Source of the DNA: Euptelea pleiosperma
Lineage: Eukaryota > Streptophyta > Magnoliopsida > Ranunculales > Eupteleaceae
DNA: 64,000 nt
Assembly: GCA_035048495.1 (NCBI GenBank)
Contig: CM068553.1
Coordinates: 25,630,978 to 25,694,977, forward strand
Direction of reading: 5' to 3'
How positions within the stretch are numbered: position 1 is the first letter of the stretch; every line of letters starts with the position of its first letter. The translations under genes were made by a program, and so were the position numbers. Positions 33,165 through 44,615 of this stretch are shown piece by piece. The notes under the pieces are model-generated. The model had not been told where the DNA came from. It saw nothing but the letters and a program-made list of their open reading frames with translations, and did not search any database.

Positions 33165-34248
33165 TGGAAGTAGGGTTTTTCCGCGTCGTTGGTTACGGAA
33201 ACCCTAACTTCAACACATTTTTAATTTATCCGAGACTTTTGACCTGTAAAATTAGCAATTTTGCACAGTGGCTCGTGTCGGATGTCGATCCGCACTCGGG
33301 GTTAGTTAGCGCGACTCATGAACATGCAATGACGGATTTTTATCAAGAAAACATGGAGAGGTGAGAATGATGATCGATTTAAAATAATTATTGGCGATTT
33401 TTAGAGAGAGAAATTTCCCACAAGTAATTAAGACGAGAATAAATTGAGAATAAGACTGAAAACACAATTCTGCAAAATCAATTAAACTTTATTCAATCAT
33501 AGTGCTTACAAACTATCTTTGTAGAAATTACTAAAAACTTGACTATAAAGCATTAAAATTCTAGAGAGATTTAGAGATAGAAATAAGAACTAGAGAGAGA
33601 GAGTGAGATAGAGAGAAGAACTCACCATGACTTACCATGAGGATCGGCTCGGTCTTTGGTCTACCAAGGGATGGTGATGTGCATGGATGTGCACCGGTGG
33701 TGCGCACAGGAGAGAGCAACATAGTCCTTTAAACTGAGTTTAACTTGGAGAAGGGAGTGTTGCATGGTGGAGTGAAGAGACCCCAAGTTGCTAGTCGTGG
33801 CTGCACCGTAGAGGAGGATGGAGGATCGGTGTTGCAGCGACAAGGTAGTAGATGGAAGGAGGCGCAACTCTCCTCTAATGGTGGAGGCGGTCCAATGAGT
33901 TGCAGGTTGAGGGCGGCTAGAGGAATGGTGAAGGGCAGGTGGAGGACGCCCAGATCACCCCCTTCTTCCCTCTTCTCTCGTCTTCATTTCTTACCCCTTT
34001 TTTTTTTTCTGGTTTTCTCCTCCGTTTTGGTGAGGGAGAAAATGGCTCACCCCCTTGTTGCCGGTTGGGTAACGGCTTGAGGGGGAGTGATCGAGAGAAG
34101 GAAGGATGGGATTGAGGAATGAAGGTGGTGGCTACGGTTTTGGATCTGGAAGTGGTGGTGGAGATCGTGGAGGAGCACTGACGGCCGGAGTTGCAGGTCT
34201 GCAACTCCGGCGTTAAAAAAAACGGTAATGACAACAAAAACAAAAACG
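33165..34248 (-). repeat. 3' LTR, truncated
   Basis: Matches the right-hand 1,084 bp of the 5' LTR at a constant offset of 5,235 bp. The U3 side is missing: at 34248 an A-run passes directly into sequence found downstream of the ORF, so a deletion between A-rich runs removed about 1.5 kb of LTR plus internal DNA. Confidence 0.9.
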
Positions 34249-34337
34249 AAAAAAAAAATTTTTGAAAGTCAGGGTATTTGACACATTTTTGAAATTCTAG
34301 AAAACTTTTGGAGAACATCGGAAATCACCCCAAAAAT

Positions 34338-34340
<3 letters not shown>

Positions 34341-34383
<43 letters not shown>
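34341..34383. repeat. Poly-T run of 43
   Basis: Uninterrupted T (poly-A on the element's sense strand) next to the deletion in the LTR element. It could be expanded A-rich sequence or an assembly weak point. Confidence 0.9.
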
Positions 34384-34387
<4 letters not shown>

Positions 34388-34772
34388 CATGAGTTTTGGT
34401 AAATACCCACCCCCAACCAAAATACAGCACCGTCCTCGGTGCTCATGACCGGGACATAAAATGATGAAAAATCGGTGATGATGATGCAAAGGATCAGGGA
34501 GGATGTTACCAAGTCAGCAGAAACTCGACAGTGAGTGATACCTGATGATCGGAAAAATGAATATACCTGCATTTCCAAAGATATAACAATAATAACAAAT
34601 GCATGAGACTCATGTACTCTAGGAATACCGGAATTGCCTTTCCGAAAGCGCTAAGTTTTACGTCTTCAGCCAGACATGACGGGGGTATATCAAGTACCCC
34701 CAACCAGGATAAAACTCATGGAGACTGAGTGAATCTGCAGTCTTCCTGACACCTAAGGTGGAACGGAGACAG

Positions 34773-36602
34773 TTATCCTATCCCTTGTCTAGGTATACCT
34801 GTGTAGAACAGGTCTTTCTCAGTGTAGACTGAGAGAAGGGCATTGAGCTCTCTGAGCAGACTGACAAAAGTACGGAGTTGATCTGGGAGGGATCGAAGCT
34901 TCTCAGTAAAGATTGAGAGGAGAGTAGGAGTGGTTTCTCTGAGCAGACCCGCAAAAACATTTATTTCAGCGGGGAGGGATAGAAGCTTCTCAGTAAAGAC
35001 TGAGAGGGGAGTAGTAGTGGGTTCTCTGACCGTGGTTAGCAGAGCCGCAAACTCATTGAGTTTTGCGGGAATGTATCTGAATGGAGCAGACTCCTGCAGA
35101 TCAGTAATACCAGAAATGTTGGACTTCGAGATGAAGTCAGACTCAAAGTGTTCTTGACACTTGGATAATTTATCCTCGAGAGAGTCCTGAATTAGACTCT
35201 CCATGACATACGGTTCATCAACAACATCGACGTAGGGTGACGGATGAAAACTGTTGATCTCTTCCTCGATGTTTCCTAATGTGATAGGGATGTTCCAATC
35301 CCTGCACTCAATATGTTCCTCCTCGGTGGGGACTGATAGGTTCAGGACAGCGGGAGTCTCATGTTCTAGACACGGCTCATCGGTGGGAATGTCTGCATCT
35401 AGGGTAGAGAAAGAATTATCAGAGATGGAACTGGGTTTCTCTGGGCTCAGTCTAGAAGTTGGTGCTGTTAAGGGCACCATAGATGGAGACATGGGTTCAT
35501 CACTATTATGGCTCACTCCAAGGGAGGTGGGGAGGAACGGTAGATCTAGCACAGTTGGGATCCTACGATCGAGACACAGCTCAGTGTCATGAAGATTGAT
35601 ATCAGGGTCAGTATAGTGAGAAATAGGTTGCTCTGAGGTAGGTTCAAGATTTGGTGCTGTTAAAGGCACCGAAGTAGGATACACTGGTTCCTCAATAATC
35701 AAGCTTGATCTAGGGATGGTAACAACTTCTATTTCATCCTGGCAATTCTGGTACTTGGTCCAATTGTGCGACTCCTCATTATAGACAGTGGCCATGTCAC
35801 TCTCCTCAAGATAGGCTATTGGTGGGCTAGTGAAGTTGACTTCCTCTCTCTCATTTTCTAATTGAACTAGACGTTGCTCCAAGCTCTCCATAGATTGCTT
35901 TTGTTGGTGCTCTAGACCTTGGAAAAACTGTTGTTGCTGGGCAATGTACTGAGAGAGAAGGTCCTCTAGACCGGGTTTAGTAGCCAACGGAGGCGGTTCA
36001 GCCAAGGGGAGCTGAGGTGCGAACTCTTGATTGTAGTCCGACTGGGTATGAAAGTTGTCAGGCAGAGTGGAGTCTGGGACTAGCTGCTGACTCTGGAAAT
36101 CCTGAGGGGCCCACTGTTGATCAGAATAGTCATTCTGTGGATATGACGGGTACTGGGATTGCGAGTATTGCCAGTCATACTCTCCATTGGGTTGATGGAA
36201 CCCGGAAGGATAATTATCCTGCGGCAGTTGCTGCGGGAGGGCAGATTGTTCCCAACCAAAGTTATGGTGACTCCTATTATCTGGATAATAAGTGTTGTCA
36301 TAGGAGGTCTGCAATGGGGAGGGAAAGGTACAGACATCTTGCTGGATAGTAGGGTAATATCCTACAAACTGGGAATGGTACACAGGTTGCTGGACTGCGG
36401 CACGAAGGGTAGAGACTGAATTTTTAAGCTCTTGGAGTACAGAATTGTACTCCGGATCTCGGTGATTATCATACCCTGTAGAAGTGTGCGAGACTGGAGT
36501 ATCATGATGATACGCAGAATTGTCATACCATTGTTGAGAGTGATCACCTCGATTCTCACAGAAACTGTAGTAGGTCTCATACAGAGGCCGTTCATCTGCC
36601 AT
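34773..36602 (-). CDS. 609-codon ORF of a non-autonomous LTR element, gag-like?
   Basis: Intact frame from MADERPLYETYY to GIPRQGIG. Residues 1-200 are rich in Q, N, Y and P and look disordered. Around 215-255 a Q-rich helix (LEDLLSQYIAQQQQFFQGLE... QRLVQLENEREE) is a likely coiled coil and resembles the helix at the end of Athila-type gag. Residues 300-420 hold two imperfect repeats (VPLTAP..., EKPSSISDN/EQPISHYTD, CLDRRIPTV/CLEHETPAV). The C-terminus has about three repeats of ~30 residues (TEKLLSLPAEINVFAGLLRE, TEKLRSLPDQLRTFVSLLRE). There is no zinc knuckle, protease or RT motif. The role is unknown; packaging is a guess. A broken copy lies at 26491-27379. Confidence 0.8.
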   Translation of the reverse strand: MADERPLYETYYSFCENRGDHSQQWYDNSAYHHDTPVSHTSTGYDNHRDPEYNSVLQELKNSVSTLRAAVQQPVYHSQFVGYYPTIQQDVCTFPSPLQTSYDNTYYPDNRSHHNFGWEQSALPQQLPQDNYPSGFHQPNGEYDWQYSQSQYPSYPQNDYSDQQWAPQDFQSQQLVPDSTLPDNFHTQSDYNQEFAPQLPLAEPPPLATKPGLEDLLSQYIAQQQQFFQGLEHQQKQSMESLEQRLVQLENEREEVNFTSPPIAYLEESDMATVYNEESHNWTKYQNCQDEIEVVTIPRSSLIIEEPVYPTSVPLTAPNLEPTSEQPISHYTDPDINLHDTELCLDRRIPTVLDLPFLPTSLGVSHNSDEPMSPSMVPLTAPTSRLSPEKPSSISDNSFSTLDADIPTDEPCLEHETPAVLNLSVPTEEEHIECRDWNIPITLGNIEEEINSFHPSPYVDVVDEPYVMESLIQDSLEDKLSKCQEHFESDFISKSNISGITDLQESAPFRYIPAKLNEFAALLTTVREPTTTPLSVFTEKLLSLPAEINVFAGLLRETTPTLLSIFTEKLRSLPDQLRTFVSLLRELNALLSVYTEKDLFYTGIPRQGIG

Positions 36603-38377
36603 TAGAGGCGATAGAGGGGTGCGGTGGACTAACTCTCAGATCGAGTCAGTAAAAGGTTAGGACAGGTCCAACCGGGCTTCTACTTGAAAAAGTAAGCCCA
36701 AGATTTGGCAAAAAGTTGCCAAAAGGAGACACTGGAGTTGTGATCCTAAATGATGCACACCAAGCATAGATAATCCTATTCTAAACAATCAGGATATATT
36801 TTAGGCATTATCTTGTTAGTTTGGGGCTAGAGTAGATTATGACAGTGGGCGGACCACTGGTTTATCTTTTAGCCGCCGGACTAACTGTTTGCACTCAGAG
36901 GTTCTCACCAGGCTACACTCTTCAGAGCGAATCCTTTAGTACTAACTCTAGTCAACAACAAGGCAATCCGAAGCCTAGACAGACGTGCGGCACAATGGCT
37001 GTCTTAAGTACGTCCCAGACTAACCGGACTGGTCAAGTGTATAAGAAGAGTGTTCCCTCGGGTTAAGCTAGGGTTGGTGCGTGTTCCTAGTCCACACGCA
37101 ACTAACCGCTGAATAGTCCAAGATGCCACGTCGAGCTCAGTGTACTTGAGTAGCAGGGACTTATGGGTGTGTTAGACAACAGGGACCCGCGCTCGTGGTC
37201 TTATTTCGATTGGATGTTAAGCGGGTTCGCTTTGCGTGGATTTTTCCTCGAACACCGGGCTAAATGGCTCTACTTCTTGATTCTTTTTAATTAAATGGAG
37301 CCTTGGGATCAAATCAGTTGGAATGATGAGGTGGGTGATGAAATCCCACCAGTTTCAATTTGGAGCTGGGTCTGCTCTCTTAGAGTTGATTGATTAACGG
37401 CCACGCCACGCAAGTCGAATAACATGTATGCAAAAGCAAATAGACAAGCGGCAATGATTCACCCAATATGCTCTGTATCGCACTCAAGGCGAGGATAGAG
37501 ACTTACCTCCCGCGGGCCACGCCACGGGGTCTCCTCCGTGGGTTAGAGAGGGGTATCCTAATGGGCTTGGGCCCGACTCCACCTCTTTGATCTTTCGCTC
37601 TCTACCCACACTGGATCGTGTTCCTGCAGAAACAGTTAGATCGCACGGTCTAGGTATGTGGGATTCTATTTGGAAGATCCTTGCCTTTTTAGGGTTCACT
37701 GAACAAGCACTGAATTTAGGCAAGTTTTTGAATGAGTTTCCAAATTCGAGATGGGTTAAAATTTAGGAATTCCCAGATTGGAAAATACCTAGATTGGAAA
37801 GTTTCCCGAACTGTGGAGATCTTCCAAGAAAGATTTGATTGCGAGATCCCTTATAATTTTGGGAAATTTCCCAAAATTGAAATTCTGCTAGATTTGGGGC
37901 GTTTCCTTTTGCAGACTTTTCCAAATTCGGAAGATTTCTAAAGATAGAAATTCTTCTAAAGAGGAAACTTCTAAGAGGGGAAACCCTAATTAAGCAGAGT
38001 ATCAAGATTTTGGAATCTTTCCAAAAATCGCAAATCCTTGATTGGTGATTTCTAAAAATCTGCAGAATATAAAACCCTAATTTTTTTGAATTTTGATTTT
38101 ATTATTTTTTTTGTAATTTCCACTTAATCTAGGGTTTCTAAAAAACCCTAGAACAAGATCTAGCAGTTATTTGGAAAGCAGTAAAATTCCTAAATTATTA
38201 CAAATTGCACTCGGCCTTCCGAGGCATTAAAAATAGTAATTTAAAAACTGCTAAAAATCACTAAAAACAAAAAAAATAGAAAGTTTCCCGAAAAGGTCAG
38301 GCTGTCCAAATTGAGCAGCTTTTCGCTTCAGCAACTTTCCAATTCCGTCTTTACGTCCTTTTTCGCACTCCCGAACA
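36603..38377 (-). other. Leader of the LTR element
   Basis: Between primer site and ORF. No supported coding sequence. Near 37730-38010 are many degenerate TTTCCCAAATTC-like motifs in both orientations. Confidence 0.6.
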
Positions 38378-38397
38378 CCCGAGCGGCAGCGGCGCCA
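38378..38397 (-). promoter_or_regulatory. Primer-binding site, Asp-tRNA-type
   Basis: Minus strand TGGCGCCGCTGCCGCTCGGG, two bases after the LTR end CCA. The first seven bases match the PBS (TGGCGCC...) used by many Athila/Tat gypsy elements. The same CCA-AA-TGGCGCC arrangement occurs at 58189-58198. Confidence 0.75.
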
Positions 38398-38399
38398 TT

Positions 38400-40001
38400 T
38401 GGAAGTAGGGTTTTTCCGCGTCGTTGGTTACGGAAACCCTAACTTCAACACATTTTTAATTTATCCGAGACTTTTGACCTGTAAAATTAGCAATTTTGCA
38501 CAGTGGCTCGTGTCGGATGTCGATCCGCACTCGGGGTTAGTTAGCGCGACTCATGAACATGCAATGACGGATTTTTATCAAGAAAACATGGAGAGGTGAG
38601 AATGATGATCGATTTAAAATAATTATTGGCGATTTTTAGAGAGAGAAATTTCCCACAAGTAATTAAGACGAGAATAAATTGAGAATAAGACTGAAAACAC
38701 AATACTGCAAAATCAATTAAACTTTATTCAATCATAGTGCTTACAAACTATCTTTGTAGAAATTACTAAAAACTTGACTATAAAGCATTAAAATTCTAGA
38801 GAGATTTAGAGATAGAAATAAGAACTAGAGAGAGAGAGTGAGATAGAGAGAAGAACTCACCATGACTTACCATGAGGATCGGCTCGGTCTTTGGTCTACC
38901 AAGGGATGGTGATGTGCATGGATGTGCACCGGTGGTGCGCACAGGAGAGAGCAACATAGTCCTTTAAACTGTGTTTAACTTGGAGAAGGGAGTGTTGCAT
39001 GGTGGAGTGAAGAGACCCCAAGTTGCTAGTCGTGGCTGCACCGTAGAGGAGGATGGAGGATCGGTGTTGCAGCGACAAGGTAGTAGATGGAAGGAGGCGC
39101 AACTCTCCTCTAATGGTGGAGGCGGTCCAATGAGTTGCAGGTTGAGGGCGGCTAGAGGAATGGTGAAGGGCAGGTGGAGGACGCCCAGATCACCCCCTTC
39201 TTCCCTCTTCTCTCGTCTTCATTTCTTACCCCTTTTTTTTTTTCTGGTTTTCTCCTCCGTTTTAGTGAGGGAGAAAATGGCTCACCCCCTTGTTGCCGGT
39301 TGGGTAACGGCTTGAGGGGGAGTGATCGAGAGAAGGAAGGATGGGATTGAGGAATGAAGGTGGTGGCTACGGTTTTGGATCTGGAAGTGGTGGTGGAGAT
39401 CGTGGAGGAGCACTGACGGCCGGAGTTGCAGGTCTGCAACTCCGGCGTTAAAAAAAACGGTAATGACAACAAAAACAAAAACGAAAACGAAAAAAAAAAA
39501 AATGAGAAGAAAAAGAAAAAGAAGAAGAAGAAGAAGAAGAAGAAGAAGAAGAAGAAGAAGAAGAGGAGGAGGAGGAAGACCTTGATGGCCGGAGTTGCTG
39601 CCTGCAACTCCGGCGAAGATGAGGAGGAAGAAGAAGAAAAAAAAAATAAAAAGAAGGGAAGATGGAAGGAAACGTTGAGGAGGTTGAAGGGCGGCGACTG
39701 TGCAGCAATATCAAGAAGAAGAAGAACGAGGAGGAGAAGAAGGAGAAGGTGGGGGAGCCGACGAACCAGTCCGGTGGTGGCTCGCCGGAGATGAAATAAC
39801 AAGGAGAAGAAGAAGAAAAAGAAATGGGAGAGAAGAGAAAAGGAGGAGGAGATCTGTGCGGGATTGATAGGGGGAGAGAATGGAAGAGAAAGGGGGGGGA
39901 TTAGGGTTCGAACGAACCCTTCTCCCTCCTCTTATAAAGCTCCCTATTTCCATTAATGGAAATAGGGTATTTTTTAAATAAAAAAAATATTTTTAATTTT
40001 T

Positions 40002-40038
<37 letters not shown>

Positions 40039-40999
40039 TAAAATGCTACTTTTCTATGGGGAATCTCCCCAATTAGTGGACCCCCCATTTAATTAAAATT
40101 ATTTTTGAAATTCGCGGGGTCCACTAACTGGTCGGACAGCGGGTCGATGCTGATGGGCCCGGCTACTGGCCCACATGGACTGATGATGTCCATCGTCTCA
40201 CAAGATGATGTGACAGGCATTCTGAAGGCGATCGGATGGATGGTGACTTGATTGGGACTCAGATTGGTAGATCGACGGATCTAGAGAGATCCAACGGTCC
40301 GATTGAAGATCCAATGGTCCGATGGAAGATCCAACGGTCAGAAAGCTAAGGGAGATGAGATAGAGCTGATAGGCAGGAGTTCTGGGGTTAGGTCAGTAGA
40401 TTCGAGGATCGAGAGATGAAGAGAGAGAGAGAATAAGGAGAGATGAGGGAAAAAGTATCAAAAAAATTGGAAAAAAGCACTGGCGGAGGGTCTGGAACCC
40501 TGTTCTTCACTGTGACCATCCTCACGCTTCTCCAGTAGAGTCGACTATCATTCTTTGCTGACTCATGTGGCTTTAAACGCTTTGGTCCGTCTCTTGGTCA
40601 TTGGCTCTCCTACTCTCTTCGTTCTTTGGGCCGGCTTTTTGGTCCTCTTATTCAGCCCATATTTGGCCCATATCTTCTAGTCATAGCATGTGGGCTCTTT
40701 AAGCTTTGATACTGGGCTTTCATGATCGATTTGGGCCCATAAGTCTCGAGAATCGTCCCATCGGGGTTTCCTGCGACAGAAGAAGCGCGTAATGAGACTT
40801 TATCAGAACGGCTTAATATTTAGACTTCCGAAAATGTGTTTAATGCATGCAAATATACCATTTCGTCCAGAAAAGTGTGTTCTACGCAATAGAAGAGACT
40901 CTTACGTAGAAAAGTAGATAAATAGAGCCTTTTACGTAGGAGAGTGCGATAACGTTACAAGGATAATTGCTTAAAATAAGCACTTTTGAGCGAATATCA
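38400..40999 (-). repeat. 5' LTR, 2.6 kb
   Basis: Starts TGATATTCGC and ends CTTCCA. It contains a (GAA)n stretch (about 39503-39580), 31 T (40005-40035), two copies of the CCGGAGTTGCAG palindrome (39420-39445, 39589-39613) and a minus-strand AATAAA-type signal near 38720. ORFs here are simple-sequence artefacts. Confidence 0.9.
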
Positions 41000-41004
41000 C
41001 AAAG

Positions 41005-44000
41005 GGTACTAAAAGGATCAGCTGACAATAGATACGAGAGGGCGAGAGCAAGAGAAGAGTTTCAGGAAGCCGTTATGGATTACCCACGCACTGAGGAGCT
41101 TGTTATCGATATTTTGGACGACGATGACATATTGAAGTTGGCCAAGAAGAGATCCTTAGCTCATGAGTGGGATGCTGAGCAGAGGTGAAGATTTGAGACT
41201 ACTAGACTAGACTTCGATTCTTCTGTTCGGGATGTAGGTGGCAGTTCTTCAGGGGGTGGCACGTCGTGTGCCAGTACAGCTGCCCAGTCACGACCTAGAG
41301 TTAGTCGTGCTCATAGTGTGAGGGAAACAACATCCATCCCTCTACAAGATGAGTTCCCTATTGATCCACATGCAGTTAAATGGGAAGATGCCAAGCAAAA
41401 GTCATTGAAGGACTCATGGGGAATTGGTGGCTTAAGAAAGAAATTGGGAAGGGCAGTGTCTAAGTTCATTCACTACAGTGCTATCCCACCACATGTGGCG
41501 AACACACCATTTTATCAAGGAATGCTTGATGAGGCTGCTAGATGTGGACCAGGTGTGAAGGGTCCTAGTGCACATGAGTTGATGACGACGTACCTAGCCG
41601 ATGAAGTAGATGAGCTCAATGCATACATTGACATTTTGAAGAAGAAGTGGCCTACACATGGAGTGACGATTATGTGCGATGGATGGACGGGGCCCACTAG
41701 GTTATCCATTATCAATTTTATGGTGTACTGTGATGGAAAGACCATTTTTCACAAATCTGTTGATGCGTCCAGACACAAGAAGGATGCTAAGTACATTTAC
41801 AAGTTAATGCGGGAAGTAGTGGATAATATCGGCAAGGAGAATGTCATCCAAATTGTCACAGATAATGGTACCCCGTACGTGAAGGCGGGGAGGGAGCTAA
41901 TGAAGAAAGAAGGGTACAACTTGTTTTGGACTCCTTGTGCATGCCATTGCATCGATTTGATGCTAAAGGAAATTGTACAGAGGCTAGCAGTGAAGAAAGT
42001 AGTTGAGCAAGCTAGAAAGATAACAAATTACATCTACAACCACTCAAGAGTCCTAGCGATGATGAGAGAGAAGTGTGGAGGGGACATTATCCGTCCAGGG
42101 TTAACGAGATTTGCCACTAATTATATCGCCCTAGAGAGCATCTTACAAAAGAGGAATGGATTAAATGACATGTTCCATAGTCCAGAATGGCGTGCCTATG
42201 AGGGCAATGACACTCCTATAGCAAGAGAGACAGAGGAGTTGGTTAATAAGAACGCATTCTGGGACGCGGTGCGTATGCTAGTGAATATCCTTGACCCTAT
42301 TGTGAAAGTCCTTAGATTGGTTGATGGAGATAAGAAGCCTACAATGGGGTATATTTACCATGCCATCGAGTTGATGAAGGGTCAAATAAAAGCAGCAGCA
42401 CGCTCACCCCAACCATACTTGGACATCATCGATGAGAGATGGACCAGACAGCTATTTCATCCCCTTCATGCTGCTGGTATGATTTGTGTTTTTATTTCAT
42501 AATTTATTTTATTTATAAATATAAAGCCATTTAATATTCAATTGTTTTGTCGAATTTCAGCATACTACCTTAACCCTAAGTACCAATACAAACACGACCT
42601 TGGTACTCAGGACGATCTTTTGGTAGCGATACAGGAGGTCCTGAAAAGGTTGATACCAAATCTTGACTATCAATCGGACTGTTTGAATGAAGTGAGTAGA
42701 TTTACTTGAAATTGAAATAGATTGAGAAAATCTTAGTATCTTATGATTGATAAACAAATGTTGTGATTTTAATATGCAATTAAAGACATTTAGAGAGGCA
42801 CAAGGATCGTTTAGTAGTTCGGTAGCCATAAGTGGAAAAGCCACGATGCAACCAGGTGAATATACTAATTTATTTATATTAATATTACGAATTATATGTT
42901 CACTTCGATTAAAAAAATCTTTATATTTGAAAATTGTAGCTGAATGGTGGATTCTACATGGTTCGTCGGCCCCTAATATAAGGAAGGTCGCCATTAAAAT
43001 CCTTTCTCAGACAACATCTTCGTCGGGATGCGAGAGGAATTGGAGCACTTTCGGCCTCATCCACACTAAGAAGAGAAATCGGCTAGGACATCAGAGGTTG
43101 CAAGACTTGGTCTTTGTCCATTACAAGATGAGACTTCGATTGAAGCATATGAGAGAGGATGGAGATGAGAAGACCACAACACCCATCGACCTAGCAGAGA
43201 TATTTTGCAAAGAAGGTGAGGAGGATCCGTTGTATGAGTGGGTGAAGGAAATCGGAGAGCCTATTTTGGATGAGCCAGGGGGGAAGCCGAGCACTTTTAT
43301 TACTACTGAGATGGGCGTAGACGTCGATGACTTCATGTCTTCACTTCCTAATCGAGATGACATCCATAGGTTTGATACGGGCTTCGATGATGACTTCACA
43401 TTCTCACCTACTCAGTCACCGACAAGGAGTGGTGGTAGTGGTGGTGGTGGTACTGATGCGGCTGACGATGGTGGGGCCAGTGGTGGTCAAAGGCCTCCGA
43501 GTCCATTCACTGGAGAGGCTGAGCATGGATCTCGTCCACCCTCGACGAGACAGGGGAAGAGTTTGGATAAGATGCAAACGTACAGTCGTCGGAGGCAACT
43601 ACACGGGCCTACTGAGGAGGATGATGCATACTCTCGCCAGAGCCATGATGTCGACTCCATTGCAAGAACGTTTGACAAAATGAGTATTGGTAGCGGCATA
43701 TATGGGCAAGGTCATGATGGTGAGAGCTCTTCTTCAGCGTCATATGGTGGATATGACCCACATAGGTACCCAGAGAGCAGCCAGGACACGCAGTCACAAG
43801 CATTGGGATATGTAGTTCCTGGTTATTGTATACCCATTGGGTACAACTTTGGGGTCCAAGTTAACTATGGACCTTATGGTACATATGGTGCACACTGGGA
43901 GGTACCATTGATGGGAGTGCAACAACCAACAATTGTTGCACATCCAGACTACCCCGCGATAGGAGTATTAGCGGGCTTGCATCCCCAACAATACCATCAC

Positions 44001-44135
44001 TATCTCCAAGAATATCAAAATATGTACCAAAACATGATGTCATGGGCCCAATATTGTAATTACATAGGGCACCAATACTATCAGGGTCCTAGCCAAGATG
44101 GGGATGATGGTGGCCGAAGGTCAATGTGGTTGTGA
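41005..44135 (+). pseudogene. hAT transposase, main part (DUF659, dimerisation domain)
   Basis: Continues from 33164. Coding segments: 41005-42476, 42561-42691, 42786-42855 and 42940-44135, joined by GT-AG introns that keep frame. Catalytic D in IMCDGWTGPT and D in IVTDNGTPY lie in a DUF659 block; the E is in SGCERNWSTF at the start of the hAT dimerisation domain (WWILHGSS...GHQRLQDLVFVHYKMRL). After it comes a ~330-residue tail rich in G, S, D, Y and Q. One in-frame TGA at 41186-41188 interrupts it, consistent with CGA changed to TGA. Apart from that stop and the LTR element it is complete. It was probably an active transposase not long ago. Its exact ends were not found. Confidence 0.92.
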
Positions 44136-44530
44136 CCTCTCTACTTTTGTACTTATCTATTTGAAGACATATTTTAGATGTAATGAACTTAATTTAAGGT
44201 TATTTGATGATCATAATAATTTTATTTATCATTTTTATTGTTTTTAGTTGACTGACTATTAGATACCTGCTTCAACATATTACAGCCCGGCGAGACCGCT
44301 ATAGTCATTCATTTCCACACTACATATGGTTGTATATTATGGTTTGATAGCTTATGAATGTTATTTTATGTTTGTTTTATCATTTACTAAACTTTCCACG
44401 AAAATTTCCATAATATTTCCATCATTTCCACATTATTTTCATCATTTCCATGAAAAATGTATTATTTCCACACTGGTCGAAATATTTCCATTTCCGGGGT
44501 GGTCGAAATAAACCTCGAAATCGAAATTTT
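44136..44530 (+). other. 3' flank of the hAT gene with ATTTCCA repeats
   Basis: At least six ATTTCCA motifs between 44400 and 44500 and another near 44310 (CATTTCCACACTAC). Short subterminal repeats of this kind are typical of hAT ends and may bind the transposase. The terminal inverted repeat itself was not identified. Confidence 0.5.
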
Positions 44531-44554
44531 TTTTCCTTGCATCAAAAGATAAGT

Positions 44555-44615
44555 TTGACTAATTGGTGGAGCGGACGAGAGAGAATAAAGAAGACCAGGG
44601 TTCAAGACCCTCTAA
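44555..44615 (+). repeat. Possible tRNA-derived SINE head
   Basis: A box-like TTGGTGGAGCGG (about 44561) and B box-like GGTTCAAGACC (44602-44612), spaced as in a pol III promoter. No cloverleaf forms, and no tail or TSD was found. Confidence 0.3.

Larger units (their letters stand above)
33165..40999 (-). mobile_element. Young non-autonomous LTR retrotransposon inside the hAT gene
   Basis: Exact 5-bp duplication CAAAG at 33160-33164 and 41000-41004. The element starts (minus strand) TGATATTCGC at 40999 and ends ...CTTCCA at 33165. It has an Asp-tRNA-like primer site and one long ORF, but no protease, reverse transcriptase or integrase, so another element must supply the enzymes. Shared LTR sequence 33165-34248 and 38400-39483 differs at three sites (33469, 33737, 34029) with no indel, so it inserted recently. 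The 3' LTR has lost its U3-side half and the adjoining internal DNA. Confidence 0.93.

Noticed and set aside
36017..36349. Plus-strand ORFs opposite the 609-codon ORF
   Set aside because: Shadows of the minus-strand coding frame, with no independent support.
39152..39802. 216-codon minus-strand ORF and its plus-strand shadow
   Set aside because: Made of (GAA)n/(TTC)n simple sequence and LTR DNA; the same start in the other LTR copy has no such ORF.
44555..44615. tRNA gene
   Set aside because: A- and B-box-like motifs only; arms do not pair into a cloverleaf, so it is listed only as a weak SINE candidate.
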